64,000 nt of DNA, taken from Peribacillus sp044761985. GTDB lineage: Bacteria > Bacillota > Bacilli > Bacillales > DSM-1321. Location of the stretch: NCBI RefSeq assembly GCF_044761985.1, contig NZ_JBIWDK010000002.1, positions 434,001 to 498,000 on the forward strand, written 5' to 3'. Below the pieces are notes generated by a model. It made no database searches, had not been told where the DNA came from, and saw only the letters and a program-made list of their open reading frames with translations. Position numbers and translations under genes: made by a program. Below, piece by piece: positions 44,172-53,165 of the stretch; the first letter of the stretch is position 1, and each line of letters begins with the position of its first letter.

Positions 44172-44200
44172 ATATTCAATAATTGTAACAAAATTCCTGC
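44172..44200 (-). promoter_or_regulatory. Sigma-H promoter of spo0F
   Basis: GCAGGAATT (44200-44192), an 11-nt spacer and ATTGAATAT (44180-44172) match the sigma-H consensus (RnAGGAWWW, 11-12, RnnGAATWW) throughout. The leader would be about 110 nt. A good Spo0A box was not found beside it. Confidence 0.8.
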
Positions 44201-44332
44201 TATAAGAGTAAATTGATTTTAATTTTTCGGATGACCTTTCTGACAGATAATGACTCGAATGACTGGAAATCTGTTAAAGAAACAAAAAGTCCTTTATAAT
44301 AGGGGTACTATTTTTTAAAGGAGTTCCTAAAT

Positions 44333-44869
44333 ATGTTGAAGATATTTTCTACACAGTTAAGTGGTGTATTTAAGAAGATCATGGAAAAGGATTCTTTCGA
44401 AATGGAGGATGCCGGACGCCTATTAGCTCAGGCCGTGGTCGGAGATGGGTCCGTTTTCATTCATGGATTCGGGGAAATGCAAGGAGTTGTTGCGGAAAGC
44501 CTTGAGGGGGAGGAACCTTTTCCAAAAGCTAAAAGATACACAGATGATAGTAGGATTTCCCACGAGGATCGGCTTCTGTTATTCAGTCGTCACTCAGATG
44601 ATCCAGAAGCCATCAAATTTGCTGAACGACTTCATCAGGAAGGCATACCTTTCGTTGCCGTTTCAACCGTGGTTCCATCCGAAGGAACCACACTGGTGGA
44701 GCTTGCGGATGTCCACATTGATTTACGCATCCAACGTGGATTAATCCCGGATGAAACGGGAAATCGTTACGGTTACCCGACTCTCATCGCTGCCCTTTTT
44801 GCTTATCATGGGATTAAGTTTACGGTCGAGGAAATCATACAAGAATATGAAGATGAATCCGAAGGTTGA
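44333..44869 (+). CDS. ywjG: DUF2529 protein YwjG
   Basis: The 178-residue protein, divergent from spo0F, has the order and length of B. subtilis YwjG. SIS-like features are present (GSVFIHGFGEM and GIPFVAVSTVVPSEGTT), so a sugar-phosphate or SIS-related fold is plausible, but function is unknown. AAAGGAG lies before the ATG. A perfect TATAAT (44295-44300) is upstream without a good -35. Confidence 0.88.
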   Translation: MLKIFSTQLSGVFKKIMEKDSFEMEDAGRLLAQAVVGDGSVFIHGFGEMQGVVAESLEGEEPFPKAKRYTDDSRISHEDRLLLFSRHSDDPEAIKFAERLHQEGIPFVAVSTVVPSEGTTLVELADVHIDLRIQRGLIPDETGNRYGYPTLIAALFAYHGIKFTVEEIIQEYEDESEG

Positions 44870-44890
44870 CCCGACTTCTAGACCAAAACA

Positions 44891-44918
44891 AAAAAAACAG
44901 CCAAACGGCTGTTTTTTG
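44891..44918. terminator. Bidirectional terminator between ywjG and pyrG
   Basis: AAAAAACAGCC / GGCTGTTTTTT with a 4-nt loop serves convergent ywjG (plus) and pyrG (minus). Confidence 0.95.
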
Positions 44919-44924
44919 TTTTTA

Positions 44925-46529
44925 TTATTTTTCGTTATGTTTCAAAGACATACCCACAAAGTCACGGAATAGTGGTTGTGGACGGTTTGGACGTGATATG
45001 AATTCCGGATGGAATTGTGATGCCACGAACCAAGGGTGATCTTGCAATTCTACGATTTCCACTAAACGGCCATCTGGGCTTGTACCAGAGAAGACGAATC
45101 CTGCCTCTTCCATGGCTTGGCGATAATGGTTGTTGAATTCATAGCGATGGCGGTGACGTTCATATACGACTTCATCGTTATATGCCTCATATGCTTTTGT
45201 ACCTTCGATAAGCTTACATGGATATAGACCAAGACGTAACGTACCACCCAAGTCTTCCACATCTTTCTGTTCTGGTAGAAGGTCAATGATTGGGTCTGGT
45301 GTATCTGCATTGATTTCTGCTGAATGCGCTTCAGACAAACCTAGAACATTGCGTGCAAATTCGATGGATGCCAATTGCATACCCAAGCAAATACCGAAGA
45401 ACGGCGTTTTCGTTGTACGTGCATATTCGATTGCTGCGATTTTTCCTTCGATTCCACGATCTCCAAATCCACCAGGGACAAGGATTCCATCTGCATCTTT
45501 AAGCAATTCAGCAACATTTTCTTTCGATACATCTTCGGAATTGATCCAATCCACTTCAACGTCCGCATCAAATGCGTATCCTGCATGTTTAAGTGCTTCG
45601 ACAACAGAAAGGTATGCATCTTGCAATTCAACATATTTACCAACAAGGGCAATTTTCGTTTTCTTCGTCAAAGAAGTAACTTTTTTAACAAGTTCTTTCC
45701 AATCTTCCATTTCTGCCACTCCACAATCTAGTTGTAGGTGGTCGCACACAATCTGATCCATATTTTGCGCTTGAAGGGCAAGCGGGATTGAATAAAGTGT
45801 ATCCGCATCAAGACACTCGATTACTGAATCTTTATCGATATCGCAGAATAAAGCGATCTTATCCTTCATATCTTGTGATATCGGTCTTTCAGTACGTGCT
45901 ACGATGATATTCGGTTGAATACCAAGACTGCGTAATTCCTTAACACTATGCTGTGTTGGTTTTGTTTTCATTTCACCGGCAGCTTTAATGTAAGGAACAA
46001 GAGTACAGTGAATATACATGACGTTATTGATTCCAATGTCACTTTTGATTTGACGAATGGCTTCAAGGAATGGAAGAGATTCGATATCGCCGACTGTTCC
46101 ACCGATTTCAGTGATTACGATATCCGCATTCGTTTCGTTTCCTGAACGGAAAACCCGTTCTTTGATTTCATTGGTAATATGAGGGATAACTTGAACAGTT
46201 CCGCCTAAGTAGTCTCCGCGACGTTCTTTTCGTAAAACGGTTGAATAAATTTTACCTGTTGTCACATTGCTGTGTTTACCAAGATTGATATCGATAAAAC
46301 GCTCATAGTGACCTAAGTCCAAATCCGTTTCGGCGCCATCATCCGTTACGAACACTTCACCATGTTGGTATGGGCTCATTGTTCCTGGATCCAAGTTGAT
46401 ATATGGGTCGAATTTTTGAATTGTTACATTTAACCCTCTATTTTTTAAAAGCCTTCCTAGAGAAGCTGCTGTTATCCCTTTTCCCAAAGAGGAAACTACT
46501 CCACCCGTTACAAAAATATATTTAGTCAT
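44925..46529 (-). CDS. pyrG: CTP synthase
   Basis: Converts UTP to CTP with glutamine. The 534-residue protein from the ATG at 46529 begins MTKYIFVTGGVVSSLGKGIT with the P-loop; the synthase domain includes EIGGTVGDIESLPFLEAIRQ. The C-terminal glutaminase has Cys in FFGICLGMQLA. AGGAGG is 7 nt upstream. Expression is likely set by the leader at 46828-46929. Confidence 0.97.
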   Translation of the reverse strand: MTKYIFVTGGVVSSLGKGITAASLGRLLKNRGLNVTIQKFDPYINLDPGTMSPYQHGEVFVTDDGAETDLDLGHYERFIDINLGKHSNVTTGKIYSTVLRKERRGDYLGGTVQVIPHITNEIKERVFRSGNETNADIVITEIGGTVGDIESLPFLEAIRQIKSDIGINNVMYIHCTLVPYIKAAGEMKTKPTQHSVKELRSLGIQPNIIVARTERPISQDMKDKIALFCDIDKDSVIECLDADTLYSIPLALQAQNMDQIVCDHLQLDCGVAEMEDWKELVKKVTSLTKKTKIALVGKYVELQDAYLSVVEALKHAGYAFDADVEVDWINSEDVSKENVAELLKDADGILVPGGFGDRGIEGKIAAIEYARTTKTPFFGICLGMQLASIEFARNVLGLSEAHSAEINADTPDPIIDLLPEQKDVEDLGGTLRLGLYPCKLIEGTKAYEAYNDEVVYERHRHRYEFNNHYRQAMEEAGFVFSGTSPDGRLVEIVELQDHPWFVASQFHPEFISRPNRPQPLFRDFVGMSLKHNEK

Positions 46530-46555
46530 CTCATATCCTCCTATGAATGTTTTCA

Positions 46556-46774
46556 TCAACTGCCGTTCTCTTGATTCCATTGAACCTTCTGCCTTTGTTT
46601 ATTCCGGCAGATATAGACGAACAAACCAGGTCTTACAATCTTATCTCTTAGAAGTAACCAAGAATTCGGACGGTAAGATGGGGTATGCCTGGCATGCCAA
46701 TTAGATAAGTTCCCTGTGTTTAACATGAACTTTTTACTGATATCTATAGTTTTTACCACTTTACGCGTATTCAT
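46556..46774 (-). other. Unexplained sequence between pyrG attenuator and pyrG
   Basis: About 260 nt separates the leader terminators from pyrG, more than the B. subtilis leader needs. On minus it has a frame whose end reads KIVRPGLFVYICRNKQRQKV, with no ribosome site. It also has arms CTGCC / GGCAG that could form a hairpin. I recall similar short peptides scattered in Bacillus annotations, which would mean an interspersed non-coding repeat; this is from memory only. Confidence 0.4.
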
Positions 46775-46788
46775 TGTAAAAATAAAAA

Positions 46789-46812
46789 AATGATGTCATT
46801 TTAACATTCCAT
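46789..46812 (-). terminator. Second hairpin downstream of the pyrG attenuator
   Basis: ATGATG / CATCAT stem with partial inner pairing, followed by seven T on minus. It lies 16 nt past the attenuator and could back it up. Confidence 0.55.
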
Positions 46813-46827
46813 CATCAAAAACAAAAA

Positions 46828-46856
46828 CGCTCCTCTTACAAAAAAGTAAGGGAGCG
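46828..46856 (-). terminator. pyrG leader attenuator
   Basis: Stem CGCTCC-CTTAC / GTAAG-aGGAGCG with T run on minus. It lies about 40 nt downstream of the predicted GGGC start. The C/U-rich 5' arm (GCTCCCTT) can pair with extra G residues added by reiterative transcription, the mechanism established for B. subtilis pyrG. It would also stop rpoE readthrough. Confidence 0.8.
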
Positions 46857-46892
46857 ATATAATTTTAAGATTGTGTCCTTTTTTAAGGAGCC

Positions 46893-46929
46893 CAAAAATG
46901 ATTCTACAAATTTCGCCTTAAAAAGTCAA
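46893..46929 (-). promoter_or_regulatory. pyrG promoter with GGGC transcription start
   Basis: TTGACT (46929-46924), 17 nt, TAGAAT (46906-46901), 7 nt, then GGGCTCC from 46893. This is the start sequence described for pyrG of B. subtilis. It lies 12 nt from the rpoE stop. Confidence 0.85.
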
Positions 46930-46940
46930 GGGGCGATTAT

Positions 46941-47513
46941 TTATTTCTCTTTTTCGTCGTCTTCTTCATCTTCGTCTTCATCTTCGTCGATTTCGAAAAC
47001 TTCATCTTCAATAATTTCCTCTTCTAAATCGTCGTCATCATCCACGTCGTCTTCTAAAAGTACTTCGTCGATAACTGCGCCGCCTAAGATTTCATCATCG
47101 TCGTCATCGTCATCATCTTCATCCAAGTCATCAATATCTTCCTCGAAATCAAGATCTTCGTCTTCAATATCATCGAAGTCTTCAACGACCACTGCAGCTT
47201 TCTTCGCTTTCTTTTTCTTCTTCACTTTTACAACGTGCACAACTTCTTCTTCAATTTGGTCAACCGGGTACCAAGTTTTCAATCCCCAACGGTTTTCCCC
47301 AAGTGAAGTAAATCGGCCATCTACATTCAAATCCGTATAGAACTGGGCAATTCTCTTTGCCACTTCCGCTTTTGATAAATGCTGAAGTGAAGCTATTTCA
47401 CTCATTAAGTCTTTAAATAGAATGGGTTCGTTTTTTTCAACCAACACTTCATATGCGATTTCTATCAAGGACATTTCCATAATTTGCTCTTTCGAGTATT
47501 TTTTCAAACTCAA
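46941..47513 (-). CDS. rpoE: RNA polymerase delta subunit
   Basis: Accessory subunit that speeds RNAP recycling and lowers open-complex stability. The 190-residue protein has an N-terminal HARE-HTH domain (about 1-90, with MEMSLIEIAYEVLVEKNEPI) and a disordered Asp/Glu C-terminus (about 105-190), as usual. I choose the TTG at 47513: AAGGGA is 10 nt upstream, and the resulting MSLKKYSKEQ aligns with B. subtilis MGIKQYSQEE. A GTG at 47522 is only 1 nt from the ribosome site. Confidence 0.94.
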   Translation of the reverse strand: MSLKKYSKEQIMEMSLIEIAYEVLVEKNEPILFKDLMSEIASLQHLSKAEVAKRIAQFYTDLNVDGRFTSLGENRWGLKTWYPVDQIEEEVVHVVKVKKKKKAKKAAVVVEDFDDIEDEDLDFEEDIDDLDEDDDDDDDDEILGGAVIDEVLLEDDVDDDDDLEEEIIEDEVFEIDEDEDEDEEDDEKEK

Positions 47514-47585
47514 GTTCCGCACTTCCCTTCTCTATTCGAACACGACTAGTCATGTTTTTTCACATAAAAAAATAATCTAAAACAG

Positions 47586-47614
47586 TATTTCGGTAAAATA
47601 ACGACAATTCCTGC
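47586..47614 (-). promoter_or_regulatory. Candidate sigma-H-like promoter of rpoE
   Basis: GCAGGAATT (47614-47606), 11 nt, ACCGAAATA (47594-47586): the -35 equals that of spo0F; the -10 has one mismatch (GAAA for GAAT). Elsewhere in the 446-nt gap 47514-47959 I see only AT-rich sequence, a TATAAT near 47630 without -35, and the icmF terminator. Confidence 0.4.
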
Positions 47615-47924
47615 TAGACATATTATCCATTATAAACAATCTAAATGGGTTTATGCTAGTTCTATCTGATACTTTCACAGATTTTCCCTACTGGCTTATA
47701 AAAACTAAATCTATTTCAAGGAAGGTATAAGGGAAAAAGCACCCACAAATAACGTTAAAAAAGATTTGAGATTGATGTGCGAATTAATCCTTATTTTTTA
47801 ACATCAGTATCTTCGAGTTGATTCTACCAATCACAGATAGGGGTGAATCATCATCTTTGCCCCTTTTCAAGGAATTTATAAGGTAAATGTTTCATTTTCC
47901 GAAAAATGATGAAAATTGGTTCTG

Positions 47925-47956
47925 AAAAAGGAGCATCCCTTAAGGATACCCCTTCC
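47925..47956 (-). terminator. Terminator after icmF
   Basis: AAGGGGTATCC / GGGATGCtCCTT stem with TTTTT on minus, immediately past the icmF stop. Confidence 0.8.
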
Positions 47957-47959
47957 CTT

Positions 47960-50900
47960 TTACATATTTCTTCTGTATTGTCCGCCAACCTCATATAATG
48001 CACTTGTTATCTGACCCAAGCTCGCGACTTGCACGCACGCCATCAGTTCGGCAAAAATATTTCCCCCGTTCATTGCCGTGTCCTTTAATCGGTTCAAGGC
48101 TTCCTCAACACTTTCCTTGTTTTCTTCCTGGAATGCACGAAGATTCGCGATTTGCCCTTCTTTTTCCTCTTTTGTAGCTCGGGCAACTTCCATGCTGTTC
48201 ACAGCTTCTTCTGTTGGGGGATTCGGATTCAAATACGTATTCACCCCAATGATTGGGAGTTCCCCTGTATGTTTTTTCATTTCATAATGCATGGATTCAT
48301 CCTGAATCTTCCCTCGTTGATACTGGGTTTCCATGGCGCCCAACACACCGCCTCTATCATTAATGCTATCGAACTCCCTCAAGACGGCTTCCTCGACTAG
48401 TTCAGTCAACTCTTCAATAATGAAGGCACCTTGCATCGGATTTTCATTCTTGGATAGTCCATGTTCTTTCGTGATGATCATCTGAATGGCCATGGCACGG
48501 CGTACAGACTCTTCTGTAGGCGTAGTGATGGCTTCGTCGTATGCATTGGTATGAAGCGAGTTGCAATTATCTTGCAGGGCCATTAAGGCCTGTAGAGTTG
48601 TCCGTATATCATTGAAGTCGATTTCCTGTGCATGCAGGGAACGTCCCGATGTCTGGATGTGGTATTTTAGCTTCTGGCTGCGTTCATTGGCACCATATTT
48701 ATCACGCATGACTGTCGCCCATATTCGTCTCGCGACCCTTCCGATAACAGTGTATTCCGGGTCAAGGCCGTTGGAAAAGAAAAATGACAGATTTGGAGCA
48801 AAGTCATTGATATCCATGCCGCGGCTTAAGTAATATTCGACATACGTAAAGCCATTCGCCAAAGTGAAGGCCAATTGGGAAATAGGATTGGCTCCCGCTT
48901 CTGCGATATGATAGCCGGAAATCGAAACCGAGTAATAATTCCGGACCTTTTTATCTATGAAATATGCTTGGATGTCCCCCATCAGCCTTAAGGCAAATTC
49001 AGTAGAGAAGATGCAGGTATTTTGCCCTTGATCTTCTTTGAGAATATCAGCCTGAACTGTCCCACGGACCGTTTGAAGCGTATAATCCTGAACTTGTTCA
49101 TATTCTTCCTTTGTGAGCGAACGGCCTAATTCCCCTTCTTTCAGGCGAACTTGCTGTTCGATTGCCGTGTTCATGTACATGGCCAAGATAATGGGCGCAG
49201 GGCCATTGATCGTCATGGACACCGAGGTGGATGGGGCGCATAAATCAAAGCCGGCATACAATTTCCTCATATCATCCAACGTGCAGATGTTGACGCCACT
49301 TTCTCCTACCTTCCCGTAAATATCCGGCCGGTAATCAGGGTCTTCCCCATATAACGTAACCGAATCAAAGGCGGTGCTAAGGCGTTTTGCATCATCATCT
49401 TTAGATAGGTAATGAAAACGGCGGTTCGTTCTATCCGGTGACCCTTCGCCGGCAAACTGGCGCTTGGGATCCTCCCCCTCGCGTTTGAATGGGAAAACTC
49501 CGGCCGTATACGGGAAATGGCCAGGTACATTTTCTCGATAGACCCACCCTAGTATCTCCCCATAGTCTTCGTATTTAGGAAGGGAAACCCTTGGGATCAT
49601 TAACCCGGACAAACTTTTCGTCTTTAGATTTGTGACGATTTCCTTATCCCTGATTTTCGTGACAAGCTGTGTGGCCGAATATTTCTCTTTTAACTCGTTC
49701 CAGCCAGTCAGGATGGCTTTCGATTCGGCCGATAACTTGGAAACGGTTTCTTTTTTCGATGCCTCAAGTGACTCCATGACAGCTTCCTCACACCCATTTT
49801 CCTTGACCGCCACTATCGCCCCTTCCAGCTGGAACAATCTTCTTGCCAGTTTGACTTGTTCACGGGCCTTCTTATGATAATTCCGGACCGTCTCACTGAT
49901 TTCACGTAAGTAGTACCGCCGGTCAGTTGGAATGATGACATTCTGCTTGTAGACATCCGCTTCTTTTGAAAAAGTCGTGCTCCAATTCGTCCCGGCCTTT
50001 TCATTTAACTTTTCGATAAGAACGGCGAATAAAGCATTCGTGCCTGGGTCATTGAATTGCGAAGCGATGGTGCCATATACAGGCATTTCAGAAGTGTCTC
50101 GATCAAATAAAGTGTGGCTTCTTTGATACTGTTTCTGAACCTGATTTTTAGCATCTTCAGACCCTTTACGCTCATATTTATTGATGACGATCAAATCGGC
50201 ATAATCGATCATGTCAATTTTCTCAAGCTGTGAAGGGGCTCCGAATTCACTTGTCATGACATACATGGACACATCGCAAATCTCGGTAATGCCCGCATCT
50301 CCCTGGCCGATTCCACTCGTTTCTACGACGATTAAATCAAAGCCTGCCGCCTTGACCACTGAAATGGCATCTTGAATGGCGAGTGAGAGCTCACTTTTTG
50401 AATGGCGAGTCGCCAAGCTTCGCATATAGACTCGATTGGAAAAAATGGCGTTCATTCGGATCCGGTCACCAAGCAACGCCCCGCCAGTTTTTTGTTTTGT
50501 CGGATCGACAGAAAGGATCGCCACATTCTTCTCCGGAATTTCATTGAGGAAACGTCGGATCAACTCATCAGTCAGTGAGCTTTTCCCAGCTCCTCCCGTT
50601 CCTGTAATGCCGAGCACCGGCACCTGTTTTTCTGATGTCTTGACCTGTTCAAGGAGACTTTCTACTGTTGCGGCTGATTCCTGGGCGGCGTCGAGCCTAT
50701 TTTCTGCACAGGTGATATATTGGGCAACCGCACTCGTTTCTCCTGCAATCAGTTCATCAAAACGGTCCTGCAAGGATGGCTTTACTGTCGAGAAGTCACA
50801 CTCTGCCATCAAAACGTTGATCATTCCCTGTAGCCCATACTCGCGGCCCTCATCAGGAGAGAAGATACGGGCAATCCCATATTCATGGAGTTCCTGAATC

Positions 50901-51226
50901 TCCCTTGGTAAGATGACACCGCCGCCACCAGCGAATATTCGAATGTGTTCGGCTCCCTTTTCTTTCAATAAGTCATACATATATTTAAAGTATTCCACGT
51001 GCCCACCTTGGTAGGATGACATCGCGATACCCTGGACATCCTCTTGAATCGCTGCATTCACGATTTCCTCGACCGAGCGGTTATGGCCTAGATGAATGAC
51101 TTCCGCCCCGCTTGCCTGAAGAATCCTTCTCATAATGTTAATGGATGCATCATGGCCATCGAATAAACTCGAAGCCGTCACGAACCGAATATGGTTTTTA
51201 GGTTGATACACTTCAATTGTACTCAT
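47960..51226 (-). CDS. icmF: Fused isobutyryl-CoA mutase IcmF with G-protein chaperone
   Basis: Adenosylcobalamin-dependent mutase interconverting isobutyryl-CoA and n-butyryl-CoA, and in known IcmFs also isovaleryl-CoA and pivalyl-CoA. Domain order in 1088 residues: B12-binding domain (about 12-145, lower-axial His25 in FDGHDASINIMRR), MeaB-type GTPase (P-loop GITGTGGAGKSS at 206-217), and the mutase barrel (about 560-1088; YSVSISGYHIAEAGANPISQ). The fusion marks IcmF rather than methylmalonyl-CoA mutase. It follows tetR by 11 nt, with AAGGAGG before the ATG. Intact, normal length. Confidence 0.96.
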   Translation of the reverse strand: MSTIEVYQPKNHIRFVTASSLFDGHDASINIMRRILQASGAEVIHLGHNRSVEEIVNAAIQEDVQGIAMSSYQGGHVEYFKYMYDLLKEKGAEHIRIFAGGGGVILPREIQELHEYGIARIFSPDEGREYGLQGMINVLMAECDFSTVKPSLQDRFDELIAGETSAVAQYITCAENRLDAAQESAATVESLLEQVKTSEKQVPVLGITGTGGAGKSSLTDELIRRFLNEIPEKNVAILSVDPTKQKTGGALLGDRIRMNAIFSNRVYMRSLATRHSKSELSLAIQDAISVVKAAGFDLIVVETSGIGQGDAGITEICDVSMYVMTSEFGAPSQLEKIDMIDYADLIVINKYERKGSEDAKNQVQKQYQRSHTLFDRDTSEMPVYGTIASQFNDPGTNALFAVLIEKLNEKAGTNWSTTFSKEADVYKQNVIIPTDRRYYLREISETVRNYHKKAREQVKLARRLFQLEGAIVAVKENGCEEAVMESLEASKKETVSKLSAESKAILTGWNELKEKYSATQLVTKIRDKEIVTNLKTKSLSGLMIPRVSLPKYEDYGEILGWVYRENVPGHFPYTAGVFPFKREGEDPKRQFAGEGSPDRTNRRFHYLSKDDDAKRLSTAFDSVTLYGEDPDYRPDIYGKVGESGVNICTLDDMRKLYAGFDLCAPSTSVSMTINGPAPIILAMYMNTAIEQQVRLKEGELGRSLTKEEYEQVQDYTLQTVRGTVQADILKEDQGQNTCIFSTEFALRLMGDIQAYFIDKKVRNYYSVSISGYHIAEAGANPISQLAFTLANGFTYVEYYLSRGMDINDFAPNLSFFFSNGLDPEYTVIGRVARRIWATVMRDKYGANERSQKLKYHIQTSGRSLHAQEIDFNDIRTTLQALMALQDNCNSLHTNAYDEAITTPTEESVRRAMAIQMIITKEHGLSKNENPMQGAFIIEELTELVEEAVLREFDSINDRGGVLGAMETQYQRGKIQDESMHYEMKKHTGELPIIGVNTYLNPNPPTEEAVNSMEVARATKEEKEGQIANLRAFQEENKESVEEALNRLKDTAMNGGNIFAELMACVQVASLGQITSALYEVGGQYRRNM

Positions 51227-51237
51227 TTGACTCCTCC

Positions 51238-51888
51238 TTATTGAAATGAATTGATATCAGCATGTTTCTGAATCGATACACTATGGGTCAATAATTCTGT
51301 TTGGATTTCAACATACTCTTGAAGCGTGAATTTTTTGTGTAAAGCCCATCTTCTAAAACTCCACATCTGTCCCTGAACGAAAATGTTATGGGAGACGAGG
51401 CTGATCTGTTGCTTCGTCAAGTGAAGCTCCCCGTTCTTGACACAATTGGTGATGACCTTTTCGAACATGCCCACCATTTCGATTTCCTTGTTTAAAACGT
51501 ATGGTAAGGCATCCTTGGTCAAGGCTTTCACCTCTTGATACATGACCAATACTTCATCCTGCATCTCATCCATTACCTGATAAAAATAGGCGATCGTCAG
51601 TTTCAGGCTATCTAGCGTCCCATCACTCTGTTCGATTTCCCTCTGAAGTTTCTCCCGGACCTCATCATAAATAAAGTCACAGACGAGATATAAAATGTCT
51701 TCCTTCGTCCGGATATACTCGTATAACGTACCTATACTAAAACCGGATGCTTTAGCAATCTCCCTTGTTGTCGTCCGGTGAAACCCCTTCTCTTTAAATA
51801 GGTTAACGGCACCTTTAATCATCTGCTTACGCCTTTTCTCGATCAGCCTCTCATCCTTGACAGATGCTTGAACTTCTCTTTTTTCCAT
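51238..51888 (-). CDS. TetR family transcriptional regulator
   Basis: The 216-residue protein has an N-terminal HTH (about 20-66: GAVNLFKEKGFHRTTTREIA, then SGFSIGTLYEYIRTKEDILY) and a helical ligand domain of the acyl-CoA-responsive type. It precedes icmF and follows the acyl-CoA dehydrogenases, so it probably represses this catabolic locus in response to an acyl-CoA. Candidate operators are at 56440-56453 and 58849-58862. It resembles FadR/YsiA-like regulators; the ligand is unknown. Confidence 0.9.
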   Translation of the reverse strand: MEKREVQASVKDERLIEKRRKQMIKGAVNLFKEKGFHRTTTREIAKASGFSIGTLYEYIRTKEDILYLVCDFIYDEVREKLQREIEQSDGTLDSLKLTIAYFYQVMDEMQDEVLVMYQEVKALTKDALPYVLNKEIEMVGMFEKVITNCVKNGELHLTKQQISLVSHNIFVQGQMWSFRRWALHKKFTLQEYVEIQTELLTHSVSIQKHADINSFQ

Positions 51889-51956
51889 TTCTTAAACCCC
51901 TTTTAGAAAGCTCACCCTTCACCTTCAGGGAGCCTTTCAGAAAAATGAAAAGGGTA

Positions 51957-51985
51957 TTCCGGGAGGCGGAAGGGCCTCTCCGGAA
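51957..51985 (-). terminator. Terminator after acdA
   Basis: TTCCGGAGAGG / CCTCcCGGAA stem with an 8-nt loop, then ACCCTTTT on minus. No clear promoter is seen between it and tetR, so tetR-icmF may rely on readthrough. Confidence 0.7.
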
Positions 51986-52000
51986 AACCTGGTTTCGACT

Positions 52001-53140
52001 CTATTTAGTTATCATCCTTGAGATGACCAGTTTTTGAATTTCCTGTGTTCCCTCATAAATTTGGGTGATCTTTGCATCACGCATAAAGCGTTCAACCGGG
52101 TAATCTTTTGTATATCCATACCCGCCAAACACTTGAACAGCCTCCGTTGTTACTTTCATGGCTGTGTCCCCGGCAAAAAGTTTCGACATGGCGGATTCCT
52201 TTCCATAAGGGAGGCCCACTGACTCCAGCCAAGCCGCTTGATACGTTAAGAGTCGCGAAGCCTCGACACCTGTCGCCATATCCGCCAATTTAAAACCGAT
52301 TCCCTGCTGTGCGGAAATAGGTTTTCCAAACTGGACGCGTTCTTTTGCATAACCAACCGCCGCATCCAAGGCTCCTTGGGCAATACCGACTGCCTGAGCG
52401 GCAATTCCGTTACGTCCGCCATCAAGAGTCATCATCGCGATTTTGAACCCTTCGCCTTCTTTTCCCAAAAGATTTTCTTTTGGTACACGGCATTCATCAA
52501 AAATGATTTCAGTTGTCGGTGAAGAACGAATTCCGAGTTTTTTCTCTTTTTTACCTACACTGAAGCCTGGGAAATCCTTCTCGACAATAAAGGCACTTGT
52601 TCCTTTTTGTTTAGACTCCGGATCTGTCAATGCAAATACTACATACGTATCGGCGATACCACCGTTCGTGATGAATATCTTCGAACCATTGATGACGTAT
52701 TCATCTCCTACAAGCTTGGCAGTTGTTCTCATGCCACCGGCATCAGACCCTGAGCTTGGTTCCGTCAAACCATATGCACCGATTTTTTCACCTTGAGCCA
52801 TCGGGCGAAGGTATTTTTGTTTCTGTTCTTCCGAACCAAATTTATAGATCGGCCAACCAGCAAGGGATGTATGGGCCGAAAGTGTAACCCCTGTAGAGGC
52901 ACATACACGGGATAGTTCTTCGATTGCGATACAATACGCAAGATAATCGCTTCCGATGCCACCGTATTCTTCTGGCCATGGAATTCCGGTCAGTCCAAGT
53001 TCAGCCATTTTATCAAAAATCTCACGGTCAAACCGTTCTTCTTCATCTCTTTCGGCTGCTGTTGGAGCCACTTCATTTTCAGCGAAATCACGCACCATTT
53101 TCCTGATCATTTCATGTTCTTCCGTTAATTTAAATTGCAT
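52001..53140 (-). CDS. acdA: Acyl-CoA dehydrogenase AcdA
   Basis: FAD enzyme for the first step of acyl-CoA beta-oxidation. The 379-residue protein begins MQFKLTEEHEMIRKMVRDFA; it has the flavin and substrate block YGLTEPSSGSDAGGM, FITNGGIADTYVVFA, and the C-terminal catalytic Glu region QIYEGTQEIQKLVISRM. The ATG at 53140 has GGGGGA 7 nt upstream. B. subtilis has fadF-acdA-rpoE in this place, which supports the symbol. It passes electrons to ETF (not in window). Confidence 0.93.
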   Translation of the reverse strand: MQFKLTEEHEMIRKMVRDFAENEVAPTAAERDEEERFDREIFDKMAELGLTGIPWPEEYGGIGSDYLAYCIAIEELSRVCASTGVTLSAHTSLAGWPIYKFGSEEQKQKYLRPMAQGEKIGAYGLTEPSSGSDAGGMRTTAKLVGDEYVINGSKIFITNGGIADTYVVFALTDPESKQKGTSAFIVEKDFPGFSVGKKEKKLGIRSSPTTEIIFDECRVPKENLLGKEGEGFKIAMMTLDGGRNGIAAQAVGIAQGALDAAVGYAKERVQFGKPISAQQGIGFKLADMATGVEASRLLTYQAAWLESVGLPYGKESAMSKLFAGDTAMKVTTEAVQVFGGYGYTKDYPVERFMRDAKITQIYEGTQEIQKLVISRMITK

Positions 53141-53165
53141 ATCCATGTCCCCCATCTTCTTGGTT

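Noticed and set aside
46556..46774. 72-residue protein upstream of pyrG
   Set aside because: No ribosome site, odd composition and position within the leader; better treated as a non-coding insert.
46873..47340. Ser-rich plus-strand frame opposite rpoE
   Set aside because: It is the antisense of the Asp/Glu tail of delta; pure codon shadow.
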